Assembly: GCA_043777755.1 (NCBI GenBank)
Contig: JAYWHK010000282.1
Coordinates: forward strand, 1 to 47,682
Direction: 5' to 3'
Origin: CANHEE01 sp043777755
GTDB taxonomy: Bacteria; Bacteroidota; Bacteroidia; Chitinophagales; Saprospiraceae
Length of the DNA stretch: 47,682 nt
Numbering within the stretch: the stretch's first letter is position 1; each line of letters opens with the position of its first letter. This document shows positions 1 through 8,254 of the stretch, in pieces. The notes beneath the pieces are model-generated. The model did not search any database and had not been told where the DNA came from. It was given only the letters and a program-made list of their open reading frames with translations. The position numbers and the translations under genes are program-made.

Positions 1-110
1 ACTATTAATTCCGCAGCAATGATTATTATTGCTCAAATTCAAATTCTTTCTAATCGTATTAACCCTTTTCCAAAATAATATTTTTAAACATACTCTTAAT
101 GATTATAAAC

Positions 111-139
111 GTAGGATGTGCGACTGAAGTCGCCCCTAC
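111..139. repeat. Intergenic palindrome upstream of the TSUP gene
   Basis: Two nested inverted repeats are visible. The outer arms are GTAGG and CCTAC. The inner arms are GCGACT and AGTCGC, around a 2-nt loop. The hairpin lies 15 bp before the exporter start codon, so it would sit in the 5' untranslated leader if transcription starts upstream. I see no T-run after it, so a terminator role is unlikely. The rest of positions 1-154 holds nothing else I recognise. Confidence 0.55.
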
Positions 140-154
140 AGGCAAAAACAAAAA

Positions 155-919
155 ATGCTCTACTTTATCATTATTTTAACTGCTTTTGCAGCGTCTTTAC
201 TAACTTTTTTCTCAGGATTTGGTTTAGGAACAATCTTATTTCCTGCGTTTGCGTTGTTTTTTCCATTGGAAGTAGCGGTTGCACTAACGGGTGTCGTGCA
301 TTTTTTAACTAATATCTTCAAAACAGGTTTAATTGGAAAAAATATAGACAAAAATATTTTATTACGGTTTGGAATTCCAGCTATTGTCGGAGCTATTGTC
401 GGGGCAAGCCTACTTTCACAATTTCCTGACAATCAAGTTATTACAACTTGGGGCGATCACTATCAAATTACTTTTTTAAGAATAATCGTTGCAACTTTAA
501 TGGTGTTTTTTGCTTTGTTTGAAATTATACCTTTTTTAAAAAATTTAGCTTTTGAAAAAAATTGGCTTTCCGTAGGAGGATTGTTGAGTGGGTTTTTTGG
601 TGGACTTTCGGGACATCAAGGCGCATTACGGAGTGCATTTTTGATTCGTTATGGTTTAAAAAAAGAAACCCTGATTGCAACGGGCGTTGCCATTGCCTGT
701 TTAATAGATTTGACCCGTTTGTCGCTTTATTACCAACGATTTTTGGGTTCTGCTTTACAAGCAGAATGGAAACTGATTGCCGCCGCTACCCTGTCCGCTT
801 TTATTGGTGCTTATTTTGGTAATAAATTATTGAAAAAAGTAACCATAGATGCTATTCAAAAAATCGTTGCTATTGCGCTGATTGTCATGGCTTTATGTAT
901 AGGAACAGGATTGATTTAA
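155..919 (+). CDS. Sulfite exporter TauE/SafE (TSUP) family permease
   Basis: This is a 254-residue, almost entirely hydrophobic protein with about eight predicted membrane segments. Glycine-rich helices such as GGLLSGFFGGLSGHQGALRS in the second half are typical of the TSUP family, where the two halves are related and carry conserved Gly/Pro turns. Family members export sulfur-containing or other organic anions across the inner membrane, but the substrate cannot be read from the sequence. The ATG at 155 is the first start that leaves a full N-terminal helix. The gene stands alone: its stop codon lies inside a strong terminator hairpin, and the next gene is on the other strand. The family call is firm; substrate is unknown. 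Confidence 0.85.
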   Translation: MLYFIIILTAFAASLLTFFSGFGLGTILFPAFALFFPLEVAVALTGVVHFLTNIFKTGLIGKNIDKNILLRFGIPAIVGAIVGASLLSQFPDNQVITTWGDHYQITFLRIIVATLMVFFALFEIIPFLKNLAFEKNWLSVGGLLSGFFGGLSGHQGALRSAFLIRYGLKKETLIATGVAIACLIDLTRLSLYYQRFLGSALQAEWKLIAAATLSAFIGAYFGNKLLKKVTIDAIQKIVAIALIVMALCIGTGLI

Positions 920-948
920 CATTAAAATCAATCCTGTTTTTTTTTATT
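904..948 (+). terminator. Rho-independent terminator of the TSUP gene
   Basis: A perfect 14-bp stem (904-917 with 925-938) has a 7-nt loop and is followed by an uninterrupted run of T. The left arm overlaps the last codons and the stop of the exporter gene. Confidence 0.9.
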
Positions 949-1049
949 TTTATAGAAAAAAATTGCTATGAAAGCACGACAACGGAAAGTATTTTTGATG
1001 CTTTTTATTTATATAAAACATTGACTATCAAATATTTACAATACTTCAA

Positions 1050-1082
1050 TATCCAATATCTTAATATCTAATATCCATTGTG
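1050..1082. repeat. Short-word tandem repeat (AATATC words)
   Basis: Degenerate 7-8 nt units built on AATATC(C/T) occur four to five times in a row in the short space between the TSUP gene and the 3' end of the aldehyde dehydrogenase gene. This is one of several loci in the window where intergenic DNA is made of such words, with a different word each time. Confidence 0.6.
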
Positions 1083-1086
1083 TATA

Positions 1087-2511
1087 TTACAATCCGCCAA
1101 TCGAGATTAGCTTTTTTTCCATATATTCCAAAATACCTTCTTGACCACATTCATAACCAAGTCCGCTTTGTTTCCAACCTCCAAAAGGTGTTTCGATGCT
1201 ATGAACAGTCCATTCGTTGATGCCAACCATTCCGAACTCCAAGGCTTCAGAAACATGAATAGAAGTCGTTAAATCGTTTGTCCAAACATAAGAACACAAA
1301 CCATATTCTGTCTTATTTGCCAAACGAATCGCTTCTTCCGTCGTAGAAAAAGGCATGACAACCATCACTGGTCCAAAGATTTCTTTCGTAAAAGCTGGAT
1401 TGTTTTCATCAACATCTGCCAAAATCGTTGGCTCGAAGAAAAAACCTTTTTCAAAAGGAATTTTACCACCAGCAACCAATCTTGCGCCTGATGCAATTGC
1501 TTCATTTACAACATTTTGTACGCCTTCTCGCTGACGAGCATTGACCAAAGGACCAATATTTGTGTTGCTTTGAGTGCCATCACCAACAACCAATTTTTCA
1601 ACATTTTCTTTTGCTACTTCTAAAAAACGAGCGTAGTGTTTTTCATGTACCAAAAAACGTTGCGGCGATACACAAACCTGACCACAATTTCTATATTTTG
1701 CAGCGACAGCCGAAGCTGCTACTTTGTCAATATCCACGTCACCAAAAACCAAAACAGGCGCATTTCCGCCCAATTCCAAAGACAATTTGGTATTGGTTTT
1801 GGCAGAACCTTCCAATAGAATTTTACCAACTCTCGTACTGCCGACAAAGTGTATTTTGCGTACTCTTGCATCATTCAACATTGTTTTTCCAATAGCGTCA
1901 GCATCGCCCATCACCAAGTTTGCCGCACCAGCAGGAACACCTGCATCTGCCAAACATTGCATCAAAAGCACCGCAGTAATTGGCGTGTATTCGCTTGGTT
2001 TACAGACAATTGTACAGCCAGCCGCCAATGCAGCTGCCCAAACACGACACGCATTCCAAACAGGAAAATTCCATGCCGTAATAATTCCAACAACGCCAAT
2101 GGGTTGCAAAATCACTTGCTGGCGTTTATTGTTGCGGTTTGCAGGAATTACATGACCATAAGTACGTTTTGATTCTTCTGCAAACCAGTCAAAAAATTGC
2201 GCAGAAACTGTCCATTCTCCACGGGCTTCCATCAGCGGTTTGCCACATTCCTGAGTCGTAAGTTCTGCATATTCTTTTGCTCTTTCACGCATCAACTGCG
2301 CTACTTTTTGCAAAATTTCAGCTCTTTGATAAGGATTTTTTTTGCTCCAATCCGAAAAAGCCACTTCTGCTGCATCAATCGCTTGACGGCAATCATCGCC
2401 GTTTCCATAAGCTACAGTTGCAAAATGTTCTTCCGTAGCAGGATTTTGAACGTTCCAATTTCCTCCATTAGAGGCATCAGTCCACTGTCCATTGATATAT
2501 TGTTGGTACAT
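1087..2511 (-). CDS. gabD: NAD(P)-dependent aldehyde dehydrogenase, succinate-semialdehyde dehydrogenase type
   Basis: The 474-residue protein spans the whole aldehyde dehydrogenase fold. The cofactor-domain motif around residues 141-150 (VGIITAWNFP) is present. The general-base glutamate is E246 in LELGGN and the catalytic cysteine is C280 in NCGQVC. A C-terminal EIFGP motif is also present. Length and motifs fit the GabD/SSADH branch, which oxidises succinate semialdehyde to succinate. Related enzymes accept other aldehydes, so the substrate is an inference. A second cysteine, C276, lies four residues before the catalytic one. The gene is not next to GABA transaminase and appears monocistronic; its neighbour EngB, also on the minus strand, lies 55 bp from its start codon. 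Confidence 0.85.
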   Translation of the reverse strand: MYQQYINGQWTDASNGGNWNVQNPATEEHFATVAYGNGDDCRQAIDAAEVAFSDWSKKNPYQRAEILQKVAQLMRERAKEYAELTTQECGKPLMEARGEWTVSAQFFDWFAEESKRTYGHVIPANRNNKRQQVILQPIGVVGIITAWNFPVWNACRVWAAALAAGCTIVCKPSEYTPITAVLLMQCLADAGVPAGAANLVMGDADAIGKTMLNDARVRKIHFVGSTRVGKILLEGSAKTNTKLSLELGGNAPVLVFGDVDIDKVAASAVAAKYRNCGQVCVSPQRFLVHEKHYARFLEVAKENVEKLVVGDGTQSNTNIGPLVNARQREGVQNVVNEAIASGARLVAGGKIPFEKGFFFEPTILADVDENNPAFTKEIFGPVMVVMPFSTTEEAIRLANKTEYGLCSYVWTNDLTTSIHVSEALEFGMVGINEWTVHSIETPFGGWKQSGLGYECGQEGILEYMEKKLISIGGL

Positions 2512-2565
2512 AAAATATAGTCGTTAAGTCGTGTGAACTCACGTGGAGTTCAAGACTTTTACATT

Positions 2566-3183
2566 TTAAATTTTGCGTTTTACATTTTGATTTGGAAGCA
2601 ATGTTTCCATAAAATCAAAAATATCTTCTTTACCGAATTTTTTTTCAGCGGAAGTAATGAAATAATTAGGCATTACTTCAAAATTTTCCAAAATTTTCTT
2701 CTCAAACGCTTGAATATTACGTTTCAGTTCAAGAGGTTTTACTCGGTCTGTTTTTGTAAAAACAAATGCAAAAGGAACACTGTTTTCACCTAAGAAAGTA
2801 GCAAATTCAAGGTCAATTTTTTGTGGAGGTAACATTCCGTCTATCAATACAAAAGCACATTTTAAAGTGGCATTTCTTTTGGTAAAATATTCGGTAATCA
2901 TTCGCCCGAAACCAGCTCTCAACACCTTCGATGCTCTCGCATAGCCATAACCTGGCAAATCCACCAAAAACCAACTTTCGTCAATGGTGAAAAAATTAAG
3001 CGTTTGGGTTTTTCCAGGCGATTGCGATACTTTCGCCAAGCCTTTTTTGTCGCAAATCATATTGATTAACGACGATTTTCCTACGTTAGACCGTCCAATA
3101 AACGCAAATTCTGGCAAACCCGTTGTTGGGCATTGCTTTTCGTATTGAAACGAGCCTAAAAATTCTGAGTTCTTTATTATCAT
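2566..3183 (-). CDS. engB: Ribosome biogenesis GTP-binding protein EngB (YsxC/YihA)
   Basis: This 205-residue TrmE-Era-EngA-like GTPase has a P-loop GRSNVGKSS at residues 30-38, a DLPGYG G3 motif and a TKTD G4 motif. Length matches the usual 190-210 residues. EngB is needed for assembly of the large ribosomal subunit in the bacteria where it has been studied. The start at 3183 gives the standard N-terminus before the P-loop. The short-word repeat at 3186-3320 separates it from the transaldolase gene, which is upstream on the same strand. Confidence 0.93.
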   Translation of the reverse strand: MIIKNSEFLGSFQYEKQCPTTGLPEFAFIGRSNVGKSSLINMICDKKGLAKVSQSPGKTQTLNFFTIDESWFLVDLPGYGYARASKVLRAGFGRMITEYFTKRNATLKCAFVLIDGMLPPQKIDLEFATFLGENSVPFAFVFTKTDRVKPLELKRNIQAFEKKILENFEVMPNYFITSAEKKFGKEDIFDFMETLLPNQNVKRKI

Positions 3184-3185
3184 TA

Positions 3186-3322
3186 TATAATAGTCGGTAA
3201 GTCTTTTGAGTCGTAAGTCGGTAAGTCTTTTGAGTCGTAAGTCGGTAAGTCGTAAGTCAAACGCATGATGACTTATTGACTTACGGACTTACGACTATTT
3301 CATTGACTTACGACTATTTTTG
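3186..3322. repeat. Inverted pair of short-word arrays (AGTCGTA words)
   Basis: About 70 bp of near-tandem AGTCGGTA, AGTCTTTTG and AGTCGTA units are followed, after a short spacer (about 3258-3268), by the inverse words (GACTTACGACTA). The two halves could fold into a long imperfect hairpin. The same AGTC-type word recurs at 5435-5470, 20125-20192 and 41712-41770, always between genes. Confidence 0.75.
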
Positions 3323-3326
3323 ACTT

Positions 3327-3986
3327 TTACCCGTTTGCCTTCTTGTGGTCAGCTAAAAATTGAGCTAAACCAATGTCCGTCAAAGGATGTTTTAAAAGTC
3401 CCAAAATAGAACTCAATGGACAAGTAACAACATCAGCACCAGCTTTTGCAGCTTGTACAATATGTAGTGGCGTACGAATTGAAGCCGCTAAAACTTCTGT
3501 CGTGTAACCTTGCATTTGATAAATTTCTACAATCTCTTCAATCAATGCGATGCCGTCCCAAGAAATGTCATCTACACGACCTACAAAAGGAGAAAGGTAC
3601 GTTGCTCCAGCTTTTGCAGCCAAAATCGCTTGACCAGCTGAAAAAACCAAAGTACAGTTGGTGTTAATTTCGTTGTCCGTGAACCAACGAATCGCTTTGA
3701 TACCGTCACGAATCATCGGAATTTTGACAACAATATTCTCATGAATTTGCGCCAAAATCTTACCTTCACGCACCATTCCGTCGTAATCTGTAGAAATAAC
3801 TTCTGCACTCACGTCACCTTCATCTACAATTTTGCAGATTTTTTCGTAATGCTTATAAATTTTATCTGTTCCAATGATGCCTTCTTTTGCCATCAAAGAC
3901 GGATTCGTTGTTACGCCATCTAAAATACCCAAATCTTTTGCTTCTTTGATTTGATCTAAATTTGCAGTATCAATAAAAAACTTCAT
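3327..3986 (-). CDS. tal: Transaldolase, TalC/MipB (fructose-6-phosphate aldolase-like) subfamily
   Basis: The 219-residue protein belongs to the short transaldolase class. It has the TTNPSL motif at residues 26-31 and the Schiff-base lysine K88 in VVKIP. Enzymes of this group act in the non-oxidative pentose phosphate pathway or as fructose-6-phosphate aldolases. The short class in Bacteroidota is generally annotated as transaldolase. The length and the start at MKFFIDTAN are exactly those of the family. It is followed downstream by the repeat array and EngB and preceded by the SRP RNA, both on the same strand. Confidence 0.9.
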   Translation of the reverse strand: MKFFIDTANLDQIKEAKDLGILDGVTTNPSLMAKEGIIGTDKIYKHYEKICKIVDEGDVSAEVISTDYDGMVREGKILAQIHENIVVKIPMIRDGIKAIRWFTDNEINTNCTLVFSAGQAILAAKAGATYLSPFVGRVDDISWDGIALIEEIVEIYQMQGYTTEVLAASIRTPLHIVQAAKAGADVVTCPLSSILGLLKHPLTDIGLAQFLADHKKANG

Positions 3987-4051
3987 AATAAATGCTTGAT
4001 TGTTATATTGTTAAAATTGCTTAGTTGTTATATTGTCGGATTGCACTAAAC

Positions 4052-4110
4052 TTTATATCCTTATAAATCATAAAAATCAGTCTAATCAGTGTACCAATCC
4101 TACACAGTTC
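4052..4110 (-). repeat. Diverged copy of the ACTGAT-type repeat seen at the end of the window
   Basis: Read on the minus strand, this stretch carries GGTACACTGATTAGACTGAT followed by T-rich DNA with GGAT. It clearly resembles the 76-77 bp tandem unit that begins at 47412 (GGTACACTGATGAAACTGAT). Here there is a single copy, between the transaldolase gene and the SRP RNA. Confidence 0.6.
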
Positions 4111-4142
4111 GCCTTGATTTGAGAGGTATTAGCCAAAAACTA

Positions 4143-4178
4143 AAACATCGGATACCAAACTAATGGAATCCGATGTTT
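4143..4178 (-). terminator. Terminator downstream of the SRP RNA
   Basis: An 11-bp perfect inverted repeat (4143-4153 with 4168-4178) is followed on the minus strand by TTTTAGTTTTT. It lies a few bases beyond the end of the SRP RNA and is oriented to stop its transcription. The U-run at the end of the RNA itself could serve as an additional stop. Confidence 0.75.
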
Positions 4179-4190
4179 AGCTTTCAAAAG

Positions 4191-4272
4191 AAAAAACCAC
4201 GCACACCGCTCAACTCAATATCCTTGCTGCGTTTCCACCCTAGGGAGGTTTTCAAGGAGCTGGTCGCGTGGC
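4191..4272 (-). ncRNA. ffs: Small signal recognition particle RNA (4.5S-like)
   Basis: The minus-strand transcript begins GCCACGCGACC and ends GCGTGG followed by six T. Its ends pair (CCACGC with GCGTGG), then ACC with GGT and GCTC with GAGC around one bulged base, then CCTTG with CAAGG. The apical part carries the SRP domain IV signature: a GGAA tetraloop closed by GT/AC, followed by GCAGCAAGG. This RNA binds Ffh and targets membrane proteins. A TAnnTTTG box ends 4-5 nt before the predicted 5' end, which supports the chosen start. Ends are inferred from pairing and could be off by a few bases. Confidence 0.85.
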
Positions 4273-4276
4273 AGTG

Positions 4277-4284
4277 CAAAGGTA
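4277..4284 (-). promoter_or_regulatory. Bacteroidota -7 box for the SRP RNA
   Basis: The minus strand reads TACCTTTG, a perfect match to TAnnTTTG, immediately before the predicted RNA start. I do not see a convincing TTG at -33. Confidence 0.7.
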
Positions 4285-4488
4285 ATACTTTTTGTGAAAG
4301 TAAAAAATTTTTGTGAAAAAATTTTAAAACTTTTTGAATTTTTTGAAAAAAAAGGAGTTTTAATTCATGTAAAAATCAATTTCGCCGAATCTTTGGTATA
4401 GATTGGTGCTGCTTACGCTGCGTTACAAACGCTCATACAGAAGAATTTGATTATAAATCAAATCCAGCGAATGGTTAGTTTTAGTTTT

Positions 4489-4851
4489 TCAACTTTTAGA
4501 TACTATGCACCGTGGGATTACATTAACTTCCTCATTTTGTTTAAAAACTTCCTTAAAAAGGCTACATAGGTTTTGATTTAGATTAATATCTTTTATTTCC
4601 ATTACCGCAGGAATAAATTTGGGAGTGATGCTAAAAATAAAAGTATTTAACTCCTGGTGACTTAATACTATTTGTAAACCTAAAATTCTACAATAAATCG
4701 CAGGGATTTCTTCATAAATACAATCGTCTATACCTGACAAAGCTAAACTACATAATATTTTTTGGCTAATTAGTGCGCCAAGTTCATGCAAGTTTAGGCT
4801 TGATTGCAATACAACTTCTCCTCTTAGGAAAAAAAAATACGTATTATCCAT
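4489..4851 (-). CDS. Hypothetical protein of 120 residues
   Basis: I do not recognise this protein. It has no signal peptide and looks like a small soluble alpha/beta protein with a hydrophobic middle (residues 25-90) and four cysteines. It starts 2 bp after the end of a frameshifted coding remnant on the same strand (4854-5016), as the second gene of a pair would. A small protein tightly following a larger, now broken gene is a common arrangement for an immunity or antitoxin gene, but that is only a hypothesis. About 200 bp downstream (4286-4488) hold nothing I can identify. Confidence 0.55.
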   Translation of the reverse strand: MDNTYFFFLRGEVVLQSSLNLHELGALISQKILCSLALSGIDDCIYEEIPAIYCRILGLQIVLSHQELNTFIFSITPKFIPAVMEIKDINLNQNLCSLFKEVFKQNEEVNVIPRCIVSKS

Positions 4852-4853
4852 AA

Positions 4854-5016
4854 TTATTTAATCATTTTGTAGCCCGCAGGCAAAACTTCATCTATAAAAT
4901 TGCTGTTTAGTCCAAACTCTAAATGTAAAAATATCACCCGTTGGCTCTAAGTCTGCTTCAACAAAACACAAAACTACCGCATCTCGCTTGGTTGGATTTG
5001 TACTTAAATGTATAAT
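4854..5016 (-). pseudogene. Frameshifted C-terminal remnant of an unknown protein
   Basis: Two overlapping minus-strand frames read like protein. The first, open from about 5016 to a stop at 4888-4890, contains NPTKRDAVVLCFVEADLEP. The second ends at 4854-4856 and contains EFGLNSNFIDEVLPAGYK. A single indel in the overlap would join them into one chain of about 45-50 residues. No start codon is visible; a stop bounds the upstream side. I read it as the 3' end of a decayed gene whose partner at 4489-4851 survives. The family is not recognised. Confidence 0.45.
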
Positions 5017-5033
5017 TTAATCCCATAAAATCC

Positions 5034-5065
5034 ACGTAGAGAAAAGGCGTGCCTTTTCTCTACGT
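5034..5065. terminator. Strong hairpin between two small genes
   Basis: A 14-bp perfect stem (ACGTAGAGAAAAGG with its complement) closes a 4-nt loop. On the plus strand a run of eight T starts 7 bases later. On the minus strand the hairpin follows the 5096-5428 gene by about 30 bp and is followed by GGATTTTAT. It probably ends transcription of that gene; the T-run also suits plus-strand termination. Confidence 0.65.
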
Positions 5066-5095
5066 AACGCTATTTTTTTTAAATAAAAAATTTTC

Positions 5096-5428
5096 CTAAT
5101 TCATATCAAAATCAATACCTTTTGGCGTACTGACGACTTGCGAAAGGTATTCTTCGACATCTTCTTTTTGCAGTAAATCTCCGTTTAGTTTGGCAAAACG
5201 ATTCAAAGCAAAAGTTGGTTCGTATAGAATAGGTCCCAAAACGGGATGCTTTATTGGAGCAGTAGGGTTCACAATTTCTTCTACACGCACGCCTATGCTT
5301 CCGTCAAAATGACGAAGCGATTCCCGAATCGTGTACATTTTATCCTCTATCGGGTGGCTAATGCCAAAATCCGTCCAAAAATCAAGTGTTTCAGCAGGAT
5401 ATTTATCATTGATACAAATTACTTCCAT
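5096..5428 (-). CDS. Hypothetical protein of 110 residues
   Basis: This is a small, acidic, probably cytosolic protein without signal peptide or membrane segment. It begins MEVICINDKYP and has a proline-rich middle (NPTAPIKHPVLGP). I do not recognise a named family, although the clean open frame, good start and absence of low complexity argue for a real gene. It is followed by the hairpin at 5034-5065 and preceded by a short-word repeat (5435-5470). Confidence 0.6.
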   Translation of the reverse strand: MEVICINDKYPAETLDFWTDFGISHPIEDKMYTIRESLRHFDGSIGVRVEEIVNPTAPIKHPVLGPILYEPTFALNRFAKLNGDLLQKEDVEEYLSQVVSTPKGIDFDMN

Positions 5429-5432
5429 TGTG

Positions 5433-5475
5433 TTGAGTAGTCGTAAGTCAATAAGTCATAAGTCACGCAAAATGC
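5433..5475. repeat. Short-word array (AGTC words)
   Basis: GTAGTCGTAAGTCAATAAGT and further AGTC words repeat here with 7-8 nt spacing, immediately upstream of the 110-residue gene. The word is the same as at 3186-3322. Confidence 0.6.
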
Positions 5476-5529
5476 GCTCGCAAATAGTTCTTTAACTCAC
5501 TGATTTATAGTATTTTATAATGTTTTTTA

Positions 5530-6369
5530 TTAAAATCTTAAATCGCCTTTTCCGCCCAACGCATAGACGTGTGCTTTGACTTCTTCCGCCCATTTTGTAG
5601 GGTTTTTAGAACGGTCAAAAGTCTGCCAGGGAATTGGTTTTCCAAATACAAATTTTATATTTTTGCCTCGTTGTTGGTACATTTCATCTGCCAAATACAT
5701 CATTTCTATATTGAACTTGATGCCTAATTTTGCCCTTATTTTCGCTAAATTGTAGAAAAAATTAGAGTTTTGACCTTCAATAAAACATGGAACAATGTCT
5801 TTTTTGTGTTTTACAGCTTTACTGATAAAACTTTTTTTCCACTCCAAGTCCATGATGCCTTCTTCTTGTTTTCGAGAGCAAAGTCCAGCTGGAAAAATCA
5901 AAATACAATCGTCACTGGCGTAGATTTCTTCAATTTTTTGCAAATATTCAGCTGGATTTTTCCCTAACTTATTGACAGGAATAAAATACGAACCAAAGTT
6001 CTTTAAGTGCATCAATAAGTCATTGACAATGAAGCGAATATCTTTACGAATTCCTTTTTTTTGACCACCGATAACGTGCATCATAACAATGCCATCTAAA
6101 CCTCCCAAAGGGTGATTTGCAACAATAATACAGCCACCTGTGGTTGGTACGTTTTCCAATCCGACTACTTCCAAATTAGGCGAAAACTCCTCAAAAGCGG
6201 CATCTGCGAAGTCACCTTCATGACGGTCTTTGTAACGAAAAAGGGCATCGTTCACTTCGTCTTGATGCGCAATCCGTTTCAAATAGCCCGCAATCATTTT
6301 CCTTAAAAACCCAGGAACACTTTTCGCTTTTTCAGCTACAATTTTATCTATATCTACAAATTTCTCCAT
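5530..6369 (-). CDS. Lysophospholipid acyltransferase-family protein (PlsC-like)
   Basis: The 279-residue protein has the acyltransferase block I as NHPLGGLDG (H86, D92) and block III as FPAGLCSRK. The histidine and aspartate are separated by five residues rather than the usual four, a variant I associate with the putative-hemolysin/OlsA-like branch. Such enzymes transfer acyl chains to lysophospholipids or to amino-acid lipids at the inner membrane; Bacteroidota use related enzymes for glycine/ornithine lipids. The acceptor cannot be assigned here. The gene starts 6 bp after aroK and is probably co-transcribed with it. Confidence 0.8.
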   Translation of the reverse strand: MEKFVDIDKIVAEKAKSVPGFLRKMIAGYLKRIAHQDEVNDALFRYKDRHEGDFADAAFEEFSPNLEVVGLENVPTTGGCIIVANHPLGGLDGIVMMHVIGGQKKGIRKDIRFIVNDLLMHLKNFGSYFIPVNKLGKNPAEYLQKIEEIYASDDCILIFPAGLCSRKQEEGIMDLEWKKSFISKAVKHKKDIVPCFIEGQNSNFFYNLAKIRAKLGIKFNIEMMYLADEMYQQRGKNIKFVFGKPIPWQTFDRSKNPTKWAEEVKAHVYALGGKGDLRF

Positions 6370-6375
6370 AATGAT

Positions 6376-6885
6376 TTATAATGTCAAGCAATCGAAAATA
6401 TCATCAATTATTTTGTTGCCATTTTCTTTGATTTCAAAAATAATTTCTGCTTTGTCGTAATAAGCAGCCCGTTCTTTGGTTTTATTGAAGATAAAATCAC
6501 GCAATTCGTCGTCGGTTTTGCCTTTTAAAAGCGGACGTTGTTCTTTTTGTTTCGACAATCGCTCAAAAAGCAATGTTGGCGAAATGTAGAGATAAATAGT
6601 GATGCCATTGTTGCACATTTTTTTCATATTGTCAAAAAAACATGGTGCGCCGCCGCCCGTTGCCAATACGATATTTTTTTTATCAAAAAAATGACTTAAA
6701 TAAATACTTTCTTTTTCTCTAAAATAATTTTCATCGTATTTTTCAAAGATTTCAGCAATACTAAGTCCTTCTTTTTCAACGAGATAGTCATCTAAATCAA
6801 CAAAATCGCAATTAAGTTTTTCAGCCAATCGCTTCCCTACGAAAGACTTCCCAGAACCCATAAAACCAATTAAAAAATAAATCAT
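6376..6885 (-). CDS. aroK: Shikimate kinase
   Basis: This 169-residue P-loop kinase has GFMGSGKS at residues 7-14, a DLDD shikimate/Mg site in the thirties, the ATGGGAPC motif that binds shikimate and the LID segment with RPLL. It phosphorylates shikimate in the chorismate pathway. Length is typical. It is the first gene of a probable two-gene operon with the acyltransferase. No other shikimate genes are in the window. Confidence 0.93.
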   Translation of the reverse strand: MIYFLIGFMGSGKSFVGKRLAEKLNCDFVDLDDYLVEKEGLSIAEIFEKYDENYFREKESIYLSHFFDKKNIVLATGGGAPCFFDNMKKMCNNGITIYLYISPTLLFERLSKQKEQRPLLKGKTDDELRDFIFNKTKERAAYYDKAEIIFEIKENGNKIIDDIFDCLTL

Positions 6886-6996
6886 AAAATCTTATATTTG
6901 TAAATCAATTTTTTGAAAAAAGTGTGCAATATTAGGAATATTTTTGAATAAAAATGAAAAAATCAAGTATTTTTTGTAAAAATTATTGAAATAACC

Positions 6997-8070
6997 TTAG
7001 CTTTTGCCATAACACTCTTCTCTCATTGCCACCAAAAGTTGTTCGATTGCAGTTTCGTCGGGTGATTCTGGCAGGCTTGATTTTTCAAAAAGTAAATCAA
7101 TTTCTTCTAATTTTGCTTCCGCTTTTTCCACTAAATCTTGATAATAGAACTCTCCACATCGAATTTTCCATAAAAAATCCTTATCGTCAGTTCTTCGGAC
7201 GATAATTTTTCCATCTCTGGCAATTTCTTCTGCCATGTGCAACAAACGGAACGTGTGCATCATGTTTTTTGAATCATACTGTTTGCCATGTTCAATGGTA
7301 TTTTCATAGCGAATTTGATTGCGTTTTTCAACCCAAGACCAATAATCAGCGTACTGTTTGCAATAAACAGAATAGCCATTTTTGTTGTAAGACAATATCG
7401 TCAAGGCTTCCACGCCTTTCGGAATACTGCTCAAACGGACTTCTTGCGAATCATCACTATGCACGATTCCTCGAAAATCGGGATTTTCTTCAAATTGATT
7501 TTTATGAAAAAGCGCATATAAATTTTGCATATTTGGAACGTTCACCAAACCGCAATCTGTCTGTAAAAAACCTTTTTCATCGAGCCATTCTTGCAGTGTT
7601 TGAGAACCATGTCCAACGACAACATGACAAAAATCCAAGATAGATTTTCGTTTTTCTTCCATTGGATTCAATATTTTTTTATTCAAACCCCAAGCCTTTT
7701 TGATTTGCTCACGGGCATAGCCTGCAAACGTATTTCGACACAATTTTGATAAAAACATTTCAGATTTGACGTGTTCCATAATCGGATGACGGTACTGTAT
7801 TACGTCATCTGTCACTGCCAAAAGCTCTAATAAATTAGGGTTATTTTTGCATAAAAGGTGCAAAAAACGACCTAATTCGTAGTAAATCGTATCGTTTTTG
7901 TCATCACTGACTTGTTCGGGCGAATTGAAACCGTACAGTTTTTTTTGAGGTAAAATAAAAACGCCACGCAAATCAATGTCTGAGTCAGCATGATTTAAGC
8001 CATAAGCGTGACTGCCACTGAGTGCGCTGAGTAAAAGTAATTTTTCGTCGTGAAGTTGTTGTACTGTCAT
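6997..8070 (-). CDS. Nucleotidyltransferase domain protein (YcgL/COG3541-like)
   Basis: The N-terminus carries the polymerase-beta-type motif GSHAYGLNHADSDIDLRGVF, with GS at residues 19-20 and the metal-binding aspartates D31 and D33. The remaining 300 residues form a helical domain as in the predicted nucleotidyltransferases of the YcgL group (often 250-370 residues). The transferred nucleotide and target are unknown; the family occurs in many bacteria as a stand-alone gene, and some members are found near phage and defence genes. The start at 8070 places the motif where it is expected. Upstream is a repeat-rich gap shared with moaC. Confidence 0.8.
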   Translation of the reverse strand: MTVQQLHDEKLLLLSALSGSHAYGLNHADSDIDLRGVFILPQKKLYGFNSPEQVSDDKNDTIYYELGRFLHLLCKNNPNLLELLAVTDDVIQYRHPIMEHVKSEMFLSKLCRNTFAGYAREQIKKAWGLNKKILNPMEEKRKSILDFCHVVVGHGSQTLQEWLDEKGFLQTDCGLVNVPNMQNLYALFHKNQFEENPDFRGIVHSDDSQEVRLSSIPKGVEALTILSYNKNGYSVYCKQYADYWSWVEKRNQIRYENTIEHGKQYDSKNMMHTFRLLHMAEEIARDGKIIVRRTDDKDFLWKIRCGEFYYQDLVEKAEAKLEEIDLLFEKSSLPESPDETAIEQLLVAMREECYGKS

Positions 8071-8086
8071 AAATATACAAAAAATG

Positions 8087-8137
8087 GATATTGGTTATTA
8101 AGATATTAAGATATTGCAAACGCTTGTTGTTCAATAT
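8087..8137. repeat. 51-bp dispersed repeat, copy 1
   Basis: This stretch matches positions 8975-9025, with two substitutions and two single-base indels. It contains AAGATATT words followed by GCAAACGCTTG. It lies just upstream of the nucleotidyltransferase start codon. Confidence 0.8.
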
Positions 8138-8254
8138 TTTGCATAAATGCAAAATCCCAAAACCACTTTCCATTGCGTATATATCGGCTTGATGATTTGA
8201 AAATTTTGAGATTTGATGATAAAATTTGTGCAAAAATAAATATTTTACTTTGAA

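Noticed and set aside
7985..8233. 82-codon frame upstream of the nucleotidyltransferase gene
   Set aside because: It overlaps the start of the nucleotidyltransferase gene in another frame and extends into the 51-bp repeat. The peptide shows no domain-like pattern.
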